The position numbers and the translations under genes were made by a program. Source: Rehmannia glutinosa (Eukaryota; Streptophyta; Magnoliopsida; Lamiales; Orobanchaceae). From it: 64,000 nucleotides of DNA. The stretch lies in the NCBI GenBank assembly GCA_016081115.2, contig JABTTQ020001091.1:310001-374000 (forward strand). Reading direction: 5' to 3'. Shown here piece by piece: positions 8,991 through 20,236 of the stretch. The notes beneath the pieces were generated by a model. That model ran no database searches. It was not told the origin of the DNA and worked only from the letters and a program-made list of their open reading frames with translations. Position 1 is the first letter of the stretch; each line of letters begins with the position of its first letter.

Positions 8991-11912
8991 CGACAAATGT
9001 GCCGGTGTTCTGCGTACTGACCCGGAGGAGATTGAGAAAATCATTTGCGACTATTTTTCCGATATCTTCTCCTCTTCCTCTCCGCCTAATGCAGACATTG
9101 ATCGGGCGTTGAGCCGTGTTAGGCCTAAAATAACAGACACAATGGCAGCCGAATTATTGCAGCCCTTTTCCGGTGACGAGGTCACCCGAGCTCTCAAACA
9201 CATGCATCCCTTTAAATCGTCTGGCCCCGATGATATGAGTCCCGTTTTCTTCCAGAAATTTTGGCATATTGTGAAACAAGATGTTATCGATTTTGTTCTT
9301 AATTTTCTTAATAATAAATCTTTTGTGCCTTCTTTTAATTTTACCCATATTATTCTCATTCCAAAAAGTAAAAATCCAGAAAAGGTTTCTGATTTCCGGC
9401 CCATTAGTCTGTGTAATGTCATTTACAAGATTGCTTCCAAAGTGCTTGCGCTCAGACTTAGGAACACTCTCCCTAACATTATTTATGACTCCCAGTCCGC
9501 TTTTGTTCCCGGGCGTTTAATAACCGATAATATCCTCATTGCTTACGAGATCCACCATTCGATGAAAAAACGCACTCAAGGTAAAACTGGGCTCATGTCA
9601 GTTAAACTCGACATGAGCAAAGCTTTCGACAGGGTGGAATGGGGTTTTCTTATCTGAACCCTTCGGGCTTTAGGCTTTTCGGACCATTTTGTGTCTCTCA
9701 TTAATATTTGCATCACTACATCTAGTTTTGCATTTCTTCTCAATGGTAGGCAATTCGGGTCTATCATCCCCCATCGTGGTATTAGACAAGGCGACCCGCT
9801 TTCACCATATCTCTTTATTATTTGCTCGGGAGTTTTTTCTCTTATCTTGCAGGATTTGCAGGCCTCTGGCAAGCTCAAAGGCATTGCAATCAACAAATTC
9901 GCTCCAACCATTTCTCACCTTTTCTTCGTGGACGACACACTTTTATTTGGACAGGCCACTATCCAGGAAGCAAATTATCTCAAATTTGCTATAGAACTAT
10001 ATGAATTGGTTTCAGGCCAGCGGATCAATTACGAGAAATCGGTATTTTCTTCAGCCCAAACACAGACAATGGCATCCGAACATCTATCTGTAGTACTCTC
10101 CGCATTCCGGAAGTGTCAAATCATGGTAAATATCTTGGTTTACCATCAATTATTGGTGCGAACAAGAAGCAAATTTTCAGTTCCATACTTGATCGTTGTT
10201 GGACTAAGTTAATGGGTGGAAAGAAAAACATTTATCACAAGCCGCATTATCCTCATCCAATCAGTTATTCAATCCATTCCCACCTTTGCTATGATGTGTT
10301 TTAAGTGTCCAGAGGACATTATCGAGAAATTTCACTCGTTGGCAGCTTCGTTCTTTTGGAATGGAAACCTGGAAAAACGCACTATACATTGGAAAAGTTG
10401 GAGCAAATTGTGTCGTGGAAAATCTACTGGAGGTATGGGTTTTCGAGATCTTCGGGCTTTCAATATTGCTTTACTGTGCAAGCAAGCTTGGCGGATTTTA
10501 ACGAATCCATCTTCGATGCTAGCGCGGATTTTCAAAGCCAAGTATTTTCCATCCTTGTCGTTATTGAACGAAAATTTGGGATACCGTCCGTCATGATCTT
10601 GGCGTAGTACTTACTTGCGCTTCTGATTTCCGTATCCATAGCCCTCCTCCGGCGGAATCACCCTTCCAATTTGTTGCGGAGCTCATCGATCATGATCTTG
10701 GATGTTGGAATATTAATTTACTCCAACATCTATTTTCAGAATCAGAAATTAATGCCATTTGTTCCATCCCTCTCAGCTACCAACATTCTCCAGATTTATG
10801 GGGTTGGCATTTTTCAAAGAATGGTAAGTTCACGGTCCGTTCGGCGTATCACGCAATTTTGGATTCCAATATAATTCACTCCTATCACCATGGCCAACCT
10901 TCCTCAGGTAGTGACATCTCCTTGATTTGGAAAAAGTTGTGGAAACTCCGCATTCTGCATCGCAACTTGGTTTTTCTTTGGCGTCTGATCACTGGCTCAA
11001 TACCATGCGTTGAATTCCTCCAGCTCCGTCGGCTCCAAGACTCAGGTGTATGTGCCTTTTGTAGTGCTCCAAATACCTCAGCCTCCCATATCTTCTTTAA
11101 TTGCAGCTTTACTAGATCCATTTGGAACACAGCGGGGTTATGGGATTTAATCTCCAAATTCGAACAGCCATCCTTCACACTTTGGATTAGAGACATTTTT
11201 CTTGAACTCAAACCTGACATGTGCGAGATCCTTGCAGTTATCTGTGATTTCATTTGGTTCACCAGAAATAAAAAGAAGTTTGATGATGGGGCGCTCAACC
11301 CACTCTCGATTGTCCTCTCGGCGAATAATAAACTTATGGATTTTCATCGCGCCCAAAACTGGCCTGAACGACCATCCCCCGACCTTATTCCTGGCTGCCT
11401 CAACCAAAAGAAACATGATGGTCCGAGCATCTTCTTTGATGGATCCTTGTCGAATTCTTGTGCGGGCATAGGCATTGTTGCTTTCGACAACTCGGGGAAC
11501 TTTATGATTGGCCTCTCTAAAAAGTTTCATGGCAACCTCTCCGCGGAAATTGCCGAATGTTTTGCACTCCGCGAAGCTCTACTCCTTGGACAACAACTCA
11601 AACTCAATTTGATCGAAATCTTTGGAGATGCGGCTGCTATTGTTCTTGCCATCAATGGTGAAGCTCAATTCCCTATCTCTTGCCAGTCTATTGCGGAAGA
11701 TATCAAGAGGCTGAAATCTCTAGTCTCTCTCTGGAGTATCTCATGGATTAGTCGTCATAAAAACTTCATAACGCATCATTTTGCTTTATTTGCTAAATCT
11801 ATGTCTTCCTTTTTATTCACTTGGGATAATCTCCCAGACTCTATTTGTCAATAGTTGCTGGACGATTTCCAGCATCTTTAATAAATTACAACTCCCCGTT
11901 TCAAAAAAAAAA
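8991..11912 (+). mobile_element. LINE (non-LTR) retrotransposon, 5'-truncated
   Basis: A reverse-transcriptase-encoding block ends in a 10-A tail (11903-11912), after a hairpin GCTGGACGATTTCCAGC near 11857. The left junction is placed by comparison with duplicon B, which diverges after GAGATCAACrACrA near 8995. No endonuclease domain is present, so the 5' end is missing. No clear target-site duplication is visible; see the finding on the associated deletion. Confidence 0.85.
8995..11854 (+). pseudogene. LINE ORF2 relic: reverse transcriptase, zinc finger, RNase H
   Basis: Readable blocks in order: the RT N-terminal part (LQPFSGDEVTRALKHMHPFK, SGPDDMSPVFFQKFW; 9150-9270); FRPISLCNVIYKI (9394-9432); SAFVPGRLITDNILIAYE (9499-9550); MSKAFDRVEW (9612-9641); IRQGDPLSPYLFI (9781-9820); and FFVDDTLLF (9922-9950), where LINEs usually have F-A-D-D. 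A zf-RVT segment follows (VFLWRLITGSIPC, GVCAFC; 10970-11063), then RNase H (FFDGSLSNSCAGIG, AEIAECFALREALLL; 11431-11590). A TGA at 9655-9657 interrupts an otherwise open frame, and frame changes occur near 10110, 10210 and 10600-10860. A functional copy would copy its RNA by target-primed reverse transcription; this one is inactive. Confidence 0.9.
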
Positions 11913-12908
11913 TGACTCACACTTATATACTGTTCAAAAGTTACATTTACACCCCCTATTTATTATCTTAAAAAAATGAAAATAGACTAATCCGATCGAT
12001 CATAGGCAAATTAAGAACAATTAATCCTATTCTAGATATGATCTCTTGAATTAAATCCATTATAAGGGAATGTAGATTTAATTTCTAGAAAATAATAGTC
12101 AAAATTGTAGATCCGATAAATCTGCTTTACTTTTCATAGTGTCAGATGGCTAATTGGGCTGGCCGGTGGGTGTATGAATTTATTAGAATTTAATAATTCT
12201 AATTAAAGCTTAACTTTTTAACAAAAAAATAAAATAATTTTGGGGGCATTTTCGTTCTTAAAAGTGAATAGGTACCAAATTATTAAAAAATGTGAAGTAT
12301 TGATATTAAATTGGTAACTCGGAAATGTCATGTACCAAACCAGCAAAATGCCTATATTTCAGGTAGTAAATAATCAATAGCCCATATAATTATCTACCGT
12401 TTTAAGCTAAATTTCATACCAGATATTAATTTTTCCTTTCTTAGTTAACGTTGTTACAGGTTTTTTTCACAGACTTTCGTACAGTATAAATATACTCTTG
12501 TTAAGAAAATTATTACGCAAAGTATTCTAGATATGTAAACGACGCCCGGGTTTCACAATGTTGGCAAAACCTTATATTTTGCTCAGAAACATATTCTGTG
12601 GACAGGAAAAAAAAAAACGAAAAAAACTTTGAGATCTCAATGTGTGTAATTGTAAAGTCTTATTCACTGGAACACTACCAACATAAACAAATTAATTAAA
12701 GCTATATGTATATTGAACTTAAAAAGAAATACATAAGAAAGAGATATTTCAATATTTGTTCATTAATGTCTGCCATAGGTACATCAATTGAAATATAAGA
12801 CTGAAAACAGGTATCTAAGAATATATACTTAATTCACCTTTTGTGAATCATACTATAATACACTTGTTTTGTGTTTATTGTATAGATTTTGGCCTCTCAA
12901 CCTATTAA
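11913..12908. other. gene-free duplicon DNA 3' of SPH copy A
   Basis: No gene seen. The sequence aligns with 27459-28436 apart from small indels and the MITE at 27499-27678, which exists only in copy B. A stretch at about 12115-12400 is present only here. Confidence 0.6.
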
Positions 12909-13349
12909 TTAATGCGAAATATCCCAACTATATTGTTTGGTCAAGGGTTGCAAGGATTTGTCATTTGCATAATAAATACCATCAGTCAGTGCTACCCAAT
13001 AGCAACCTCTTGTGCAATTTAAACTCGATTTTGAAGAAAAAGAAACAAAGGCCTTTTCATTTGAACCCCACCACACATGGCAAAAGAACAAAGTGTTAAT
13101 AAAAAGGTTGTCGCAAAACCTCCAATTGAAATCTTGATTAGCAAAAAGTGTGTGAGATCCTAGATCATCATTCTTAGACGCACAATGCAAGTCAAGTGTA
13201 GGAGAATTTGGGGGGAGTTGATTAACTACATGGACGACATAGTCATGAGTACCGAAAGGGCATTTGCCTTTTTCTATTGCTAATACTTGGAGATGGGCAG
13301 GGCATATGAAAAAAAATAACAAGGAGATGATAGTAATGGGGTAGCTCAT
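12909..13349 (-). CDS. S-protein homolog (SPH), intact
   Basis: 146 codons from ATG at 13349 to TAA at 12909, no intron. A hydrophobic signal peptide (MSYPITIISLLFFFICPAHL) suggests secretion. The mature part has the family marks: YVVHVVNQLPPN, LDLHCASKNDDLG, NWRFCDN, FFCHVWW, CTRGCYWVA, DGIYYAND and the terminal YSWDISH. Six cysteines remain outside the signal. The family includes the Papaver stigma determinant PrsS, but most SPHs have unknown roles in reproductive or other tissues, so no specific function is claimed. It is the intact partner of the broken copy at 28437-28872. A TATA box lies ~80 bp upstream. Confidence 0.93.
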   Translation of the reverse strand: MSYPITIISLLFFFICPAHLQVLAIEKGKCPFGTHDYVVHVVNQLPPNSPTLDLHCASKNDDLGSHTLFANQDFNWRFCDNLFINTLFFCHVWWGSNEKAFVSFSSKSSLNCTRGCYWVALTDGIYYANDKSLQPLTKQYSWDISH

Positions 13350-13427
13350 TGCTTAATTAATACAATATGGTGTGTATCACTTAAATTAGTATTGCTTGAT
13401 CTTTTATTTTTTTTTCATGAAGTTGGT

Positions 13428-13436
13428 CTTTTATAG
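13428..13436 (-). promoter_or_regulatory. TATA box of SPH 12909-13349
   Basis: Minus-strand CTATAAAAG, ~80 bp before the ATG. The same motif at the same distance occurs before duplicon copy B (28951-28959). Confidence 0.7.
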
Positions 13437-13749
13437 GTAACAAAAGGGGCGGGGTGTAACAAAATGAAGTTGGGATTTCAAATAAAATTATCACAATCTG
13501 AAAGAAACTGATGAAATTTGATTACCCAAATGCACTTAATTCAACAGTAATATGAAATCTAACACTATAAGATTAATGTGATCTAAGAGAGTTTTTGAGG
13601 CGCGCAATATAAGACATAAAAGGCAAAATTACAAAATTATACACGTAATTAAAAGGCGGCCGCAAAAAGGTCCTGCAAAATGCACGGTTTTCCCGGAAGG
13701 TGAGTATGTTGTGTGCATACTGAATTTATTCTACCGTGCAAGTAAAATA

Positions 13750-15248
13750 TGTAAGTCCAAGCGGCTACGATAATCTAGAGGGGGGGTGAATAGATTATCT
13801 CCATCTTTTCGATTTCGCCCTCTTTTTCAACCGAATGCTCAAAGATAATGACAAAGGTGCGGAATGTAAATAACACACGTCGATTTAAAGAGGTTCAACC
13901 CACCTAGGGCCTAATCCTCTACCACCCCAAAGATATCCAGGGATGGATTTCAAAAAGAAAAAGAATTTTATTAATTACCAAAATTAATACAAATTCAACT
14001 TACAACACCTTGAAGAGCACCACACTCTTCTTCAACACCACCTTTGAGATTACCACAATCTCTTCTTGAAGATTACCACAATCTCCAACGGCACCTTTGT
14101 GAAGATTAAGACACAATCTTCACCCTTCAAGAGCACCACACTCTTCAACACCTCAACAAGAAGATTACCACAATCTTCTTACACCTAACACCTAGTTCAC
14201 CCAAGTGTGTTCTTACCACAAGAACACTTACAAGGATATCTTGTGTTTGAATGACGACCACAAATTCAAGATTACAACTCGATAATGAATAATACAATTG
14301 AGTGCAAGTGTAATCAAGAATAGCCTAGACCTCAAAGATGTGAAAGTGATAAGCTAGGCAAATTTACAACAAGAATAATAACAATGAAAGACCAAGTGTT
14401 TGCTTGAAGTGTATCTTGTTGTGTTGTATCTCAATTGTTGTATTGGTTGCTCCAAAACTTCCTCTATTTATAGGAGATGATTGATCAAGCATAGGCTCCT
14501 CTTGGGGATTGAAAATCTACTGAGAAAAATACAATTAAAATCAAGAATATAGCTGTTAGAAATCAATCCCATAATTTAAGGAAATGTGTCTGTTTGTCAA
14601 ACGGTCATATTTTTTTCATCAATACAGGCATGGCGACCGGCCGCATTTAAATAAGAGAAAATAAGAACACTTTGAAAATTACAACAGGCGACCCGGTCGA
14701 CGTGGGCTCGACCGGTCGACCCCGCCTCAACCGGTCTCCTAACCAAAAATACGAAGGGGTTAAGTCTGTTTCAACAAGGAAACTTGCAGTTAGGTCGGCC
14801 GATCATTGGCGACGGCCGACCGACCGGTCGACGCCTTGAGCGACCGGTCGACACTGCTTGTTTTTCTTCCGTCTCATTTTTCTGTTTCTAAAAACATCTT
14901 GTCACGGGTTTCCCTATAGAGGCGGCCGGTCGACCACGAAGAGTAAAATGTTGTCCATTTTTTGTCGAAAATAAAACCCAAGAAATACTCGAAAATTTAG
15001 TAAAAACATTTTAAACCAATCGAGAGTATTTAGACAACATTTAGGAACCTTGTTTAGGAGTAAAAATCCATTGATATAAAATCATTAAAAGTGTTGTCCA
15101 TTATTATCAAAAATAAACTTGAGGAAATACTCCCGGAAAATATTAAAACCATTTTAAATCATTTAGGAGTATTTGGACAACCTTTAAAAGCATTGTTTTG
15201 GTGACAAAATAAAATCATCAAAATTAAGATAAAACCATTTATCAAACA
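13750..15248 (-). repeat. 3' LTR of SIRE-like element (1499 bp)
   Basis: Near-identical to 20237-21695 apart from indels; the largest difference is around 14780-14850. It contains low-complexity runs of ACCACAATCT and ACACTCTTC (14010-14190) and a cluster of GACCGGTCGAC palindromes (14690-14935). Confidence 0.93.
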
Positions 15249-15261
15249 ATCTCCCCCTTTT
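15249..15261 (-). other. polypurine tract of SIRE-like element
   Basis: Minus strand AAAAGGGGGAGAT directly abuts the LTR, the expected plus-strand primer. Confidence 0.85.
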
Positions 15262-17460
15262 TGATGATTACAAACCAAAACAATTTTAACGAGGTCGATT
15301 TTGAAAACAAAACAATTTTACCGATTAAAGAGAACTATCCGTTGTGAGTGACAACATTCCATGCAATAAAAACACAAGGATGGGAGTAGAGATATTCAAA
15401 CACATATTACAAATGCTCCCCCTATCAACATGCACAACAAGAGTTATAAAGAAGCAACTAAATCAAAAGCTAAAGGCTTAGCTTTTCAATATTGAGCTTA
15501 AGTATCAAAACTTAAAAGCTCCCCCTGTCAAAGAGACATCGTTAGAAACATATATAGGTCCATACTACAACTAATGGACTAAGAAACATATATAACCACA
15601 ATATACCAAGAGTGGACAAAATATGATCTACAACTTATGACTTTCAATAGCCACAACATGACTTTCAATAGCCGCAACTTATAGCTTCTTTTCGTTAAGC
15701 TTTTCTTAGCTTCTTTGAGCTAATGAGCTTATAACCTGTTTCTCCCCCTTTGGAATTATCAAAAAGAATGTTAGCACGATAAATACATCATATATTCTTA
15801 TCAAAGTGCGCAAGTAAACCGATGTATCGAGCCATTTGAACATTGAAGCTTTTAAACCGAATAGAAGAGTCGAATCATACGACTTGTAGAAGCTTATGAA
15901 AAATCATTTGATTTGCAAAAACATGATCTCTATAAATGTATGAGACTTTTGAAATCGAGAGAGTCATGTATGTGATGAATTTTTCATTGAAACGTTTTAT
16001 CAAACACTTGGCGGGCGTCAAAAATAGAAAAGGTTATATATAGCCCTTGTAAATGAAATCAAGCCAAGTTTTTCATCACCAAATACAATTAAACAAATAT
16101 CATTCATCAACAATCAATAAGCTCATCACAAACATATATGAATCACATCATGAAAAATACATATAAGCCACAAACTCAAGGGTTCAACCCAATTGAGCTA
16201 AAGATAGTGAAATTCTTACCATTCAATCGGTAAAGACGAGCAATGATGATGATAATCGAGCTAGATAATCCCCAAAATATATAATTCATGCATCAAAACT
16301 CATTTGAAGTGAAATGTGTGTGAAATTTGCAAAGGGACGAAAAATGGCCAAAATGTGTCAAAGTGACGAATGTCAAGACAGAACCATTTTAATCCAAATT
16401 ATTGCCTAGGGCGACCGGTCGAGGTTGAGGGCGACGGTCGGCGTTGAGGGCGACGGTTGCCCTCAACCCTTTCGACCATTTGTGTGTCGCTTTTTTTTTT
16501 TTTTCAAAATCCGAATTTTCAACCAAAAATCCGATTTTTCGCCCCTAAGTTTTAAAAACGTGCAAAATGCAAACGTAGACCTCATTCAATATACATTATG
16601 TCATAATCAAACTCGAAATGAGGTAAAGTACTCGGCGGTTAACGATCAAAAAGTCCGCGAGTTATCCTTGAGACGGAATTAAACACATCTCAAGTTTTTG
16701 TTAAAAAATCACAATCCCTTAAAAATATATCGAATTTCAATATGTTTAGTTCGATTATGACGAACCAAATTTTGAATATGAATAACCGTATAATAGATAC
16801 CGAACTTGTTATCCCAAAAAAATAAGAACGTTTTAAAGTTTTGGATACAACAAGTCATACGAAGAAATGCCTTTCAAATATTTGAAAATTTCTTTTAATG
16901 GCACTTTAATGAGATTCGTTGGGATAGTTTTTGAAGTCGAGCATATAGACATAAGGCATATGGAATGTCGAGTCTATAGAAATAATACAAGAAAACATAC
17001 CTCGAATTTGTTTGTCGGCCGATATGCCTTTCTCAACCTTTGTCAATCTTTAGCCATAGAGGTTGAGATAGTTCTTCTTTCTTCAATGCTTAACTCCTTC
17101 AAGAGTTCTTTTGAAATATAACCGTCTTTCTTGACATTGAATGATTTGAATTCCAATGATCAAATTTGAGCTTCCCTCATCATGATCATCTTAGGTTCAC
17201 CTTGCATTGACTTGGAAAAAATATCTTGCACAAATATTTATTAGTAGCACCATAAATATTGTCATCATAAATTTGCACAAGTAAACAACCTTGCCCTTTT
17301 TTCAAAACAAGAAGTGTACTATCAACTTTACCTTTTGTAAAATCATTTAGCAAAACTAGCTAAGTCTATCATACCATACATGGGGTGCTTGTTTTAAACC
17401 ATACAAGGCCTTTTATAAAAATCATTTGGCCTAGAAAAATTTAAAGCCCAGGAGGTTGTT
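15262..17460. other. non-coding interior of SIRE-like element
   Basis: No protein motif recognised on either strand. One GGCGACCGGTCGAGG-type cluster occurs near 16410-16450, as in the LTRs. Pol is expected here in an intact element and has been lost or replaced. Confidence 0.6.
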
Positions 17461-17745
17461 TTACATAGACTTCTTCTTGAATAAAACCATTGAGAAAATT
17501 GGATTTAACATCCATTTGGTAAAGTTTGAAATTTTCTTAAAACAAGAATGGGTAAGTAAAATGCAAATAACTTCTAAAAGAGCTATGAGTGCAAATATTA
17601 CATCAAAATCATCACCTTCTTCTAGAAAATACCTTCGAGCTACTAACTTCGCCTTAGTTTGACCAATGTTGCCTTGGTCATCGAGTTTATTCCGGAGTGC
17701 CCATTTTGCATTTATAATCGTTTGTGATGAAAGACATGGCATCAA
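17461..17745 (-). pseudogene. copia reverse transcriptase fragment
   Basis: The minus strand reads KWALRNKLDDQGNI, TKAKLVARRYFLEEGDDFDV and LEVICILL. These align with the start of the copia RT domain, usually of the form W-x-F-R-N-K-L-D-E-x-G and K-A-R-L-V-A-x-G-Y-x-Q-E-E-G-x-D-F. The usual Y-x-Q is changed to YFL and the block ends after ~95 residues. No catalytic D-D motif remains. Confidence 0.8.
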
Positions 17746-18743
17746 CTTCCAAGTATCATTTCCTTTTTAGCTCCTCTTGCAATTCTAAAAACCAATCTTC
17801 ATCTTGAAGCATCAATTGAGGAATTTGTCTTCTTCATCACTATTGGGCATCCAAATGATCTAAGGTGTTCATAATAGAACATTTACATCCAAATATTTGG
17901 AGTATTTTCTTTTCTACACAACTCAACAAACTCATTAAAGGCATTTCTCATATAAGCAAGAAAAATAGCCCAAGTGTAATAACATGCCTCAATTGTCAAC
18001 CACAAAATATCTTGCAAAAGAGCATAGTAGTAAGAGACACTATATATATATAGATCATGAAGCAAGAAACACATACTATGCATTTAGAATATCATCAAGA
18101 GTCTAATAAATCATGCAAGTTCAAATAAGCTTAAGAAAGCTATAAAAGGTCTCTTTTGAAATTTGAGAATCCGATAGCATATAATTGAGACCTCTTTTAA
18201 AAAAAATATTTGAACAAAAGTTTACAAAGCAAATATGTGCAATCAAATATCAAATAGTGCCTTTCAAAAAAATCTAAAAATCCTTTTAATGGCACTTGTA
18301 TGAAACACTATGAAAAACAAGCACATAGGCACATGGCAATACATATATCGAGTCTATAAGAGTAAGAATAACACACGTAAACGTACCTCGATAATTTATG
18401 CCTTTCTTGACAAATAATGACGTAAATGGCCATTTGTGAAAATATGTAAATCCTACACAATTCTTAAAACATATCTAGCACAAATCATAATGATAAAAGT
18501 GTAGGCTAAGAGATATCACAAGTAAGCTCATGCCATAAAAATCCATAAAAGATGATAACACACTTTAGTCTACAAAAATGCACAAGAGTTTTAAAAACAT
18601 CATATAAGGTCTTCTTTTTCAAAAATATTTTAAAAGCACAAGTATATATTGAAGACCTTAATTAAAAAAATAAATATTTGAAAACTCATTTTGCAATTAA
18701 GACACAAATAAAAGCATGCATAATAACAAAATAAAATGCATAT
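17746..18743. other. non-coding interior of SIRE-like element
   Basis: No coding motif. Short internal duplications are visible: CCTTTCAAATATTTGAAAATTTC near 16868 and CCTTTCAAAAAAATCTAAAAA near 18261 begin two related stretches, each followed by TTTTAATGGCACTT. Confidence 0.5.
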
Positions 18744-20227
18744 TTAAATAGGGAGATACGGGTTACCAATTACGCTGTTTCCATGGGTTGTGTCGTTCCC
18801 ATTGTTGATGATATCTTCCCCTTGAGAAATCACTTTGTTGATGATGACTTCTTTGATTGCTCCATTTCCAAGGTTTGTTGCTTTCCCATTGTTGAAAGTC
18901 TCTTCTTCTTTGAAAATCATCTTGTTGATGATGTCTTTGCCATTTCCAAGGATTGTGTTCTTCCCATTTTTGATTATACCCTCTTCTTGGAAATTGGCTT
19001 TGTCGAAAATAGTTTCTCCTTCTTTGATCAAATGAAACGGTCATTTGATGTCTTCTTGGCGGTATAAATGTTCTTCGATCATTATTTCGCCGGGTACCTA
19101 ATATGACATTGTTTTGTGGTACCCTTATGTGTTTGGGTCCTTTGGGATTAGTCTTGAGACTTTTAGGTCTCCAACAATAATTGGAGCTATTTCTAGCCCG
19201 ACAAGTATTTACCGTATGACCCTTTTTACCGCAATAAAAGCATGTAATAATTCTAGGAGCATAATGACCAACGTGCTTAGAGACTTGATTCCTTTTCATG
19301 TGATTGACACCCTTAGGCTTATGATCAAGTTCTAGTTTCGAATTATCACAACAATCAACAATATTGGTCATCTTATCGGTACTCAAGTTGGATTTAGATA
19401 AATCATTTTTCAAGCAATTTATATCCTCAACAAGAGTACTATTTTCTTTCTCAAGGTTTCTAACCTTGTCAAGAGTGGTGGTGTGAGCACATGATAGTGA
19501 TTCATAGGAAGTAAATAAACTATCCTTATCATTTTTTAAAACAATGAATTCCTTTTTCAAATTTTTGTATTTAACAAGTAAGTTTTGGAATTCATCTTGT
19601 AGCTCATCATAATCATTTGCAAATCACTATATACATTTTGCAATTCATTGTCATAAGAAGTAGAGGGTTTAGAACTTACCTCGTTTTCTTCTTCGATGCC
19701 CATGAGGCATTGTTCAACTTGTTCATCATGGGAAGTTGTAGAATGCTTATCCCATGTTGTTGGATTTGATGTTGTATCCATTTGTGAAGTAGATGCTTTT
19801 GAGTTGCTCCTTTCATTTGCATATACTTCATAGATGGCTTCTAATTTTGCCATACTTCATGTGTCTTTGATCGAATACCTATAACATGATCAAATTCCAA
19901 AGTGGTAAGTGAACAATGTAAAATATTAAGAGCTTTACCATTTAAGGAGATGATTTTCTTCTCTTCATCATTGAGCTTTTTGAAGCCTTTTGAGGTGTGT
20001 GGTGTATCTTTCATCGGAATGGATTCTCCATTAATGACGGTGTTCCAAATGTCGAACCCGCAACCTTGTAGATAGCATTCCATTCTTTCTTTCCAAAATA
20101 TAAAATTTTTGGAATCAAACCGAGGTGGCTTGGTGGTGGAGGTGCGGAAAGTTGAGCTTCGTTCAGAGTCGACGATCGTTTCTCTTCACTCGCAATGTGA
20201 AACGAGCTTGCCAAAGAGTTTGGCTTT
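18744..20227 (-). pseudogene. copia gag relic with zinc knuckle and repeated basic tail
   Basis: Blocks on the minus strand: the leader end and KILYFGKKEWN (20125-20090), KDTPHTSKGFKKLNDEEKKI (20010-19950), CSLTTLEFDHVIGI (19915-19875) and YEVYANERSNSKAS (19830-19790). Coiled-coil and zinc knuckle then run without a stop from 19560 to 18763 (CFYCGKKGHTVNTC at 19250-19205). The tail repeats a unit of the type Q-Q-W-E-x(3)-P-W-K-W three to four times. Gag packages the RNA; the frameshifts make this copy defective, though the last ~265 codons are open. Confidence 0.8.
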
Positions 20228-20236
20228 GATACCACT
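20224..20236 (-). other. primer-binding site of SIRE-like element
   Basis: Minus strand AGTGGTATCAAAGCC directly follows the LTR end ACTTACA. It is close to the initiator-Met tRNA complement TGGTATCAGAGC. Confidence 0.8.

Larger units (their letters stand above)
8681..13690. repeat. duplicon copy A (partner at 25662-29215)
   Basis: Both copies open with CCAGCGCCrGCCTTATGGCTCT and run collinearly to a point near GGCGGyCGCAAAAA (13655/29175). They share the MITE, the block ATGACTCACACTTATATACT, a non-coding stretch of ~1 kb and an SPH gene with its upstream region. Copy A additionally carries the LINE at 8991-11912. The SPH parts look well above 80% identical by eye. Confidence 0.85.

Noticed and set aside
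14010..14190. CRISPR-like regular repeats (ACCACAATCT, ACACTCTTC)
   Set aside because: Short, irregular low-complexity repeats inside a copia LTR, present in both LTRs, with no spacers of constant length.
18783..19067. plus-strand ORFs of ~65-95 codons
   Set aside because: Antisense shadow of the copia gag tail.
18744..20227. endogenous pararetrovirus coat protein, suggested by the CCHC knuckle
   Set aside because: LTRs, primer site, AAATA duplication and copia RT trace identify it as a copia retrotransposon.
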